The notes beneath the pieces are model-generated. The model was given only the letters and a program-made list of their open reading frames with translations, was not told where the DNA came from and did not search any database. A DNA stretch of 64,000 nucleotides from Chara braunii (Eukaryota; Streptophyta; Charophyceae; Charales; Characeae): positions 1,940,321 through 2,004,320 of the forward strand of contig BFEA01000078.1 of NCBI GenBank assembly GCA_003427395.1. The letters are read 5' to 3'. This document shows positions 57,319-64,000 of this stretch, piece by piece. Position 1 is the first letter of the stretch. Each line of letters starts with the position of its first letter. Position numbers and translations under genes: made by a program.

Positions 57319-59240
57319 ATGAGCGATAGGGAGGATCCTAGCGAGGATGATAGGATCTTGCGACCAGCAAGACGCCCGTTGACCCACGTGGCATTAGGAC
57401 CTGAGGGTGACAAACTTTTGTTCCGCCAGCTTAGGGAGAGATAGCAGCAGCAGCGGAGAGCTAGGGCCGCAGAGGCAAACACAGCATTCGCAAGCGAAGC
57501 CGCTACTTCAGCAGCTATGGCCACAGCTGCGTAGCAAAGCTCCCAGGCCATTAGTTCAGGGACTGTGGGGGCGACGATTGCATAGACGCTGAGTCAGTCC
57601 GCTGGTGTCATGGCAAGCCAGCAGTTAGTACTGACCCTCGAAGAGGTCGCGGGCAGCGGCTCGTGAGGCACAACTACAACAGGATTTAGGTGAGATAAAG
57701 GCAAAGAAAGAAGGAATGATAAGAAGAAGATCAAGGATGCAGTGAAGACAAGCGGACGTTAGTGAGTTAGAGGGGTTGAACCTGACAAACATGGATGATG
57801 ATGTGAGGACCGTGCGGACAATCCTGCTAGATCTTACAGGACATTTAGCGGAGCCTGGCCGTGCTGGTCGGGCGAGTTCAGGCTACGTCGTCACCATCAG
57901 GGCCAGGTGCCTGGCCCGTGGTGCAGCGTCCTCCTTTCGTCCCACCGGTAACCGGAGTATGCCCATTCATCTCTCCAGCGTCGGTAAAGGCCGCTTCCCT
58001 AGGTATGCCTTTGCCAGACGGGTTTCTAGCAGGTACTAGTGTACAGATTCTGGTACAGACAGTGTTCTCCCAACCTCCATAATTGCAGACTGTCCTATCG
58101 GCAGCCTGCTGTCTCGCAGCCGGCACAACCGCAGGGCACACAACCCCAACAGCAGCAAGTGCAACAACCTACATCCCATGGTTCATAGCCTAAAGTGGCG
58201 CGGGTACTGGGACAGATCCAGTGGGTTCTGAAGACTGCCATCACCTCACCTAAGCCCTTCTCAGGGGATAAGAGGGGCGAAGACCTTGACACATGGTTGG
58301 GGTAACGGCCAGTCTAAGTAAAGTGCAAGTTGACGTTGCCGCACGAGGAAGTGTTTGTAGCTGCCTCCTACTCAGAGGGGAGTGCAACAAGGTGGCTAAG
58401 CGGGTAAGTACAACTACACGGATACAGACATGACTTCCGCGCTTGGGTAGTCAACCAGAGATTGGATGACTTCCTCAAGCTGTTGGAAGAAAGATGGCAT
58501 GATCCGCAGGAGGCCCAAACGGTCACTGACGCGATCCTGACTTTGAGCTCTAGATCGTTCATGTCAGTAAGGGATGCCACATACGAAGTAGAACGTCTGA
58601 TCGATGTACCTGGAGTACGTTATAACCCCCATGTCTTACTTATCAATTACCTGAGGTGTCTTCCTATGCCACTCATGAATTAGTTGGCGGGTGAGGCAAA
58701 TATCAATGTCGACAACTTCCCCTCTTTCAGCAAGAAGGCCTTAGACCTAGAACCAAAGATAGGGCATGGACACCAACCCACGATGGATGATAGGAAGAAA
58801 CACTGCCTCCCAACTGGAAGGCGAAGGGCCGTATTATGTTCGTCGATAACGATGGATCCACCATCGACTTAGATGACGACTTCCAGGAGGGAGTACGTTC
58901 AGAGGCGGGCAGCGCATAGGCTTTAGGGGGAGGAGTAGTCACTACCTCAGTTCAAAAAGGTAAGGGGACCGGTAAACGTCGTGGAGGCTCCCGGTCTAGG
59001 AGTCAAGTAGACCCCAACTCTCCTCCATGGGAGAAAGCGGGTCTCAATGAGAACGTGTGGAGAGACTGTTACTCTAGGCAAGCTTGTATCCGTTGTGGCC
59101 AATATGGCCGTAACCAGTTCAAGTGTCGGAATAAGAAGATGACGAAAAAGATCCCGCCTACAATGGGGCAGGCGACGAGAACCTCCTCTTCCTAGGCTAG
59201 CAATGTCGCCAGCAGTTATGGCACCGCTTCGGGAAATACA
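57319..59240 (+). pseudogene. gag: gag of the third gypsy element, CCHC knuckle damaged
   Basis: ATG at 57319 starts MSDREDPSEDDRILRPARRP. In the first 150 codons in-frame stops are TAG at 57442, 57532, 57583 and 57760, and TGA at 57664 and 57691, several in Gln-rich context. The first three TAG fit CAG to TAG. After frame changes the capsid core is seen as FSGDKRGEDLDTWL (about 58260), KLTLPHEEVFVAASY, ERWHDPQEAQTVTDAI (58490) and PMPLMN, followed by TAG 58681 and LAGEANINVDNFPSFSKKAL. The knuckle at 59085-59126 reads CIRCGQYGRNQFKC: the metal-binding His is Arg (CGT). Its style agrees closely with gypsy gag proteins I associate with Chara. Confidence 0.85.
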
Positions 59241-59816
59241 TCGGGCAAGTAAGACTGATAGTTGTTCCTGCTATGGTCGAGGTGGTGGACACACCCTCAC
59301 CATCCCGGGAGATGGCCCAAGCTACTGACTCCATTGTCGTCCCGCGAGCACATTCAGACTCATCGATCCTCTGTTTGATCAATGTGATTGAATCCTTAGA
59401 GGAGCTAGAGGAGGAGTGGTCTAAATCAGACCCACTAGCTTCTTGGACGACCATGGCCAAAGTCCCTAAGGGTGAGTTGTTCGTTGACGAGGTAGTTATC
59501 GACGGTCATAAGGTCGGGGCCTATTATGACAATTGCTCGACTCGAAACTTTTTTAGTCGCTCGTGCGTTGAGACCGACATGTGGAGTCGACTTGTGCCAA
59601 CAAACAGTGCATGGTAGTCACTGACTACGTCAAAGACATCGAGTGTTTTTTCCCATACGAGGGAGAGGAGCTGAGACATCGAGTCTGGTTCCTAGTCAGC
59701 GATGACCTCCTAATGGATATCTTGTTGGGTATGTACTATCCATCGGTTGCACAGCCTCAGTTTGACTGAGACCGAAAAATGGTTAAACACGCTTTGCCTG
59801 GAAGGGGAACGCCAAA
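59241..59816 (+). pseudogene. pol: Retropepsin-like protease of the third gypsy element
   Basis: The protease would cut the polyprotein. FVDEVVIDGHKVGAYYDNCS (about 59480-59550) holds the active-site position as DNCS where many relatives have D-S/C-G-S/T. After a frame change YEGEELRHRVWFLVSDDL and DILLGMYYPS follow. A TGA at 59767 (after QFD, TGG to TGA likely) closes this frame. It is non-functional because of the breaks. Confidence 0.7.
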
Positions 59817-61506
59817 TTGCATAAGTTCAAAGCTAGTAGTCTGATCGAGTCCTACGGATGTATGTGTGCGGCCACTTTCTATAACTATGATAAGCAAAAT
59901 CTGGAGGGGGGTATGTACTTAGTTTGTGTCTCTGTAGAGAGCGGCGTAAAAATGCCTCCAGAGATAGAGGGAGTGGTTGCTAGATACCTTGATGTATTCG
60001 AAGAGCCTAAAGGGGTTGTTGAGAGGGAGGTTGTCCACGCAATAGAGATATCCTAAGGTCTAGCATTCCGAAGGGTAGGATCATTCAGATGTCTCTTGCG
60101 GAGCTTGATGAGCTTCGCCTGCACTTCAAGGAACTTACAGAGAAGGGGTGGATCCGATCTAGTGTTTCCCCTTACGGATCACCTATCTTATTTGTACCGA
60201 AGAAGAGGGGGACCTTGAGGATGTGCGTTGACTATAGAGGGCTCAATGCCATCACTGTGAAGAACGTAGAGCCCCTATCACGCATCGATGACTTGTTGGA
60301 CCGAGTGCAAGGGTGCAGGTAGTTCAGTAAGATAGATATGAAGTATGGGTACCATCAGATTGCAATACGGCCCGAGGATCAACACAAAACCGCTTTTCAT
60401 ACCAGGTACGGTTTGTACGAGTTTGTGGTGATGCCTTTTGGCCTTTGCAATGCTCTTGTCATCTTTCAACACGCCATGAACCGGATCTTTCATGACTACT
60501 GGGACAAGTTTGTCATCGTGTACCTCGATGACGTACTTATCTTTAGTAGGACTATCAAGGAGCATGTTGGTCACTTAGACAAAGTCCATAGCCTTCTTCG
60601 ACAGCATCACTTCAAGATCAACGGGGAGAAATATGAGTTTAACCGCACTCGGATCTTTTCTTTGGGTCATGAGATTTCCACAGAGGGATTGAAGCCTGAT
60701 GAAGCAAAAAAGGCCAGCACTCGTGACTGGTCGCGTCCTCGGTCTGTGACTGAGATGAGGTCCTTTTTAGGGATGACCGGCTATTACCGCAATTTTGTGA
60801 ATAATTATAACATAGTGGCCGCCCCTTTAACGGACCTGACCCGCCTTGACACCCAAAGGGAGTGGATAGACAGGTGTGAGACTGCCTTCAGGCATCTGAA
60901 GAATGCTTTGACACACCATGAGGTCTTAGAGTCTTAAGATCCTCACAAGTCGTTTATAGTAATGCTGTGGCATAGGCGCCGTGCTTGCGCAGCAGGAGGG
61001 GCCAAAGTTGAGGCCAATTGAGTACATGTCTAAAACGATGCCCTCTTAGAAGTTGGCTAAGTCCACCTATGAGAAGGAGCTGTGTGCGATCTACAAAGCG
61101 CTAACCCACTTGAGGCACTACCTCCTTGGGAGGTTCTTCTACGTCAGGACTGATCATCAGACCCTGAAGTGGATGAGAACCCAACCTGTGCTCTCTGATT
61201 CGTTGAAATGCTGGACTGAAGTCATTAAGCAGTATGACTTTGAACATTTGTACATCAAAGAAGAGTACAACAAAGTTGCTTATGCGTTGTCACGTGGGCC
61301 AAATTTCCTTCGTGCGTTGATCCTTGAGTTTAGGCTTGCGGATGATGTTACTCGTTCTTATGTAGAAGCCTATCGCGAGGAGTCATTTATGGTTGAGATC
61401 ATACATAGACTCGAGGCGAAGGACAAAACGACTTATGTCGAGTTTGCGTTGGCCAATGGTCTGTTGTTCCTTGAGAAGGTCGGGAATAAAGTTTGTGTGT
61501 GCCCTA
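59817..61506 (+). pseudogene. pol: Reverse transcriptase and RNase H of the third gypsy element
   Basis: [22 protein letters not shown] (60140), [17 protein letters not shown] (60215), stop TAG 60320 in frame, then FSKIDMKYGYHQIAI, MPFGLCNA, the active site YLDD at about 60523-60534 followed by VLIFS, LGHEIS and FLGMTGYYRNFV (60755-60800). RNase H starts after TAA 60935 and a frame change: QQEGPKL-like sequence, then YEKELCAIYKALTHLRHYLLG (61068), TDHQTLKWMRTQP and NKVAYALSR (61270). In the last motif Tyr stands where the catalytic Asp of ADALSR is expected (GAT to TAT). The frame then ends at the foreign insertion. Confidence 0.9.
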
Positions 61507-62205
61507 TGTGACACCCGCGGCCTAGGCCGCGGACAATTCGACCGCCGCGACCAAGAGAGTCGGCCACAGCCACGGTCGCCAGGCCTAGTTTGCGGCCCCA
61601 TTTTTTTGGGGTCGAAAAATATGTAAAAAAAAAAACTGGAGTTGTAGGGTTTCGAAAAGCGTACAACCCCGTATTTGATTTTTTTGAATTTGACTTCATT
61701 TATAGGTTACCTGATCGGACGTCCGGGACCCCCCTGACCATCCAGGGTTATCCGCTCGGACAACCGGTCGGACATCCTCCCTTGGCAAACTGTCCGAGCC
61801 CGAACGACAAAAATAAAAATAAAAAACAAAACAAGCCGTCAAAAAAATCTGAAAACAAACAATATTATGCAGAAACATAAACTGAACAACTTTTGCCTTG
61901 GGATCATATCGAAATTCGTTATTAATTCTAAAATAAAAAATAAAATTAAAGGAACCGGCAATTTTTTTATTTTTTTTTCGTGCATTTAATTGCTAAAAAT
62001 TGAGTTCTTCAGGCCCGGTCGTCCGGGACCCCCCTGACTGTCTGGCCAGGATGTCCTGCCATCGACAACTAGTAACATAAATTCATTTACAATTTGTAAA
62101 AAATGGAAAACGAAAATCAGTTAAAACTTAAAAAACAAAAAATAAAAATAAATAAAATAAAAGCAAGATTTTTGTTTTTCAATTCTTTTCATGATTGATA
62201 TGGAG
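61507..62205. mobile_element. Foreign insertion replacing the first half of the integrase
   Basis: The RNase H/integrase frame stops at 61511, and integrase sequence resumes at about 62206 just before the second catalytic position. The zinc-binding part and first Asp are missing. The insert begins TGTGACACCCGCGG (LTR-like TG start) with an 18-nt palindrome CCGCGGCCTAGGCCGCGG (61515-61532). It contains GTCCGGGACCCCCCTGAC twice (about 61720 and 62018), and is otherwise AT-rich. It may be an LTR fragment; no CA end or flanking duplication was found. Confidence 0.55.
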
Positions 62206-63175
62206 TTAAGAGTCCTATAAATTTTGCCAAGGCTATTGTGAGTGTCTGGGATGTCTGATTCATAAGCGAGTTGTGAAAGGCTGCAGCTGCAGAAAGGGTA
62301 CACGGTTGCAGATGACCTCTGGGAACCACCCAGAGGCAAACGCACAAAAGGAGGACCTGAACCGCGTTGTACAACACCTGCAGAGGCATTACATAAAGCC
62401 CAATCAGGTGGATTGAGATGAGAAACTTTCTCTCATCCCCAGTCTGTACAACAATGCTGTGCACAACGCAACTGGGTGAGCCCTAATAGTCTGCTACCGA
62501 GTTTCAAGCCTAAACTGCCCCTAGACTTCTTACAACCCGAGAATCAACCAACTGCTGCACCTGGAACACTGAGATTCGCCTATCGATATGAACAACAAAT
62601 GCAGCATGCAGTAAAGCAGATGCTTAAGGCACAGGCGGCAATGATAGAATCCGAAAACAAACACCGTTGTCTGTCAATATTCCAGGTAGAGGATAGAGTC
62701 TGGGTTAAGTCATCTGGACTGGTGCAGGATCACGATATTTCTCGTAAGCTCATGCAATAGTACTTTGGGCCTTGGGAGGTTCTAGATATTGTCGGGGATG
62801 ATTTAGATGGGCCGTCGTATGCAGTTCACATCCCTGGTCACCTACACACTTGCCCTGCCTTTCACCCCTCCAAGCTGACACCTTTCAACGAAACTAATCA
62901 ATTTCCTTGTCGTCGCTCAATGTTGCCCCCAACCATTGATGGAGAGGTCGACATTGATGACATCGTGGACCACAGGGAAATGCCAGTTCCAAGACCAACA
63001 GGCAGGGGACGTCCTCGAAAGTCGAAGCTGCAGTATTACGTTCGATTTAGACATCATATTGATCCAAAGGAGGATAGATCGTTCACACGGGAGGAACTGA
63101 TGCCACACCACAGGTTGTCGCCCACTACGAGAAGTTGCTGCAGAAAGGAAAGCGACAAATTGAATGAACTTCTAA
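62206..63175 (+). pseudogene. pol: Integrase C-half and chromodomain of the third gypsy element
   Basis: The frame resumes with AKAIVS, then VWD where SDRD is expected (second catalytic Asp replaced by Val), VxFISEL and AAAAE, with TGA in two places where Arg and Trp are usual. Then follow LQMTSGNHPEANAQKEDLNR (62310), DEKLSLIPSLYNNAVHNATG, and the C-terminal FQVEDRVWVKSS, YFGPWEVLDIVGDDLDGPSY and FHPSKLTPF. A chromodomain comes last: VDIDDIVDHREM and YYVRFRHHIDPKEDRSFTRE (63035-63095). Ser stands for the usual Trp of the aromatic cage side (EDRWFT in relatives). A frame change near 63100 leads to PQVVAHYEKLLQ. This places the element among chromoviruses, whose chromodomain directs insertion to chromatin marks. 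Confidence 0.85.
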
Positions 63176-63409
63176 GAGGACTAGCGAAGTATGAAGGAGG
63201 GAATGCGAGGCGTAAAGCCTCGGTAAGCCCTACTGGGCCTTGTTTGCAACACAGTCGGCCGCCCGAAGTGAAGGTAGGTCCGACAAAGGACAAGAGACCT
63301 ATTTTTTTCCAGTCGGTTGGGAGCGCCTAGGCCCTGGCTGTCTTTTTCAAATGTAACTGAGGTAAGCTCTGGGCCAAATACGCAACACGTGCCGAATACA
63401 AGCTGGCAA

Positions 63410-63672
63410 CAGAAAAAATTTCCAAAATTAAATAATTATTCTATAGTAAAATTACAATCAAAATTTTAAATTTTCATTCAATCTTAAAAAATGTCATTCC
63501 AACTTACTTGCAAACTTTCATTTTAAGAATAGGGTATCCCTTCTTATTTGGACTGCATGCTAGAGATGGAATGAAAGTCTGGATGAGTTCATTAGATATT
63601 TTAATTAAACTGTCATTCTAAGTAAGGATTTTCAGTCATAAATAGGTTAATCCAATCTAAATTAGAAGACTC
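63410..63672 (+). repeat. Interspersed ~280-bp repeat, copy 2
   Basis: Same sequence as 48545-48835 with small deletions (for example in the AATTTTAAAATTTTTCATC part), including AAGAATAGGGTATCCCTTCT. It adjoins the GTAC-rich element directly on its right. Confidence 0.8.
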
Positions 63673-64000
63673 CATTGCCACTTGTACGCACCCTCGTATG
63701 AGTATGGATTCGTACTCTGTACTCGTACGCTACTCGTACGCTAGGGACCCCGTAAAAGTTTTTTTTTTTTTTTTTTTTTTTAATCCGGTATTGTTTTTAA
63801 ATTGTTGCTCAAATTATAATAAGAATTTGAAGATGATGCTCTGCCAAATGTTGCTTGTTTTGGATTTTTTTGATGACTAATTTTTCTATTTTATTTTTTT
63901 TGCTTCTTCATACGGGGGCGTACAAGACGTACAGGTTCCCGTACACGTTCCCATACGTGTACTCTATGTTGCCCCGTACGTGTACTCTATGCAACGTAGT
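63673..64000. mobile_element. GTAC-rich small element, copy 2 (inverted)
   Basis: Reverse complement of 52947-53290: TACTCGTACGCTACTCGTACG at its left (two overlapping words), a T-run in the middle, and CGTACAGGTTCCCGTACACG and ATGCAACGTAGT at its right. It reaches, and may cross, the window end. Confidence 0.6.

Overview
The window looks like repeat-rich nuclear DNA of a photosynthetic eukaryote. My best guess is a charophyte green alga such as Chara braunii. The reasons are the PIF/Harbinger transposase type, the chromodomain Ty3/gypsy elements, and a SAP plus GIY-YIG protein family with an NRAWFT motif. All of these match my memory of that genome, and I could not run a search. I see no convincing cellular gene, no bacterial-style operon, no CRISPR array and no rRNA. 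Almost everything identifiable is a transposable element, most of it decayed.

Layout. 1-8.6 kb holds a (GA)n microsatellite, a broken PIF/Harbinger transposase (minus strand), a foldback element, a poly(A) block between 13-bp direct repeats, two tRNA-derived SINE-like elements, a small TIR element and several kb with nothing recognised. 8.6-33.7 kb is a three-level nest. The outermost level is a Ty3/gypsy element on the minus strand (gag 33737-32642, pol 11230-8641). A hAT-like element (11711-32641, ends CAGGGTTGTC/GACAACCCTG, 8-bp target duplication GCTCCTAC) interrupts its gag, and removing the insert and one target copy restores the gag frame. Inside that sits a plus-strand giant LTR retrotransposon with about 4.2-kb LTRs (11964-16151; 27546 to a 792-N gap), an 18-nt tRNA-Asp-type primer binding site, and an 11.4-kb interior.

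The giant element's interior has about 5 kb of extra reading frames before gag. They include three tandem, mutually related copies of a domain I do not recognise (18786-19205, 19493-20161, 20390-20851). After them come a gag with a CCHC knuckle, reverse transcriptase/RNase H, and an integrase with a very basic tail. This pre-gag array is the most novel-looking part of the window.

33.9-49 kb is AT-rich. Two direct repeats of about 2.2 kb (35849-38036, 41001-43260) bracket a decayed SAP/GIY-YIG protein gene. A gag remnant related to the giant element's gag lies at 45510-44474 (minus). 48.5-57 kb carries interspersed repeats, MITE-like elements with ACCACCAGTAC ends and a nearly perfect 308-bp palindrome. 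57.3-63.2 kb is a third gypsy element (plus strand, chromodomain type). Its gag, protease, RT/RNase H and integrase are riddled with C-to-T type stops, and the first half of its integrase is replaced by foreign sequence. The last 600 bases are second copies of two repeats found near 48.5 and 53 kb.
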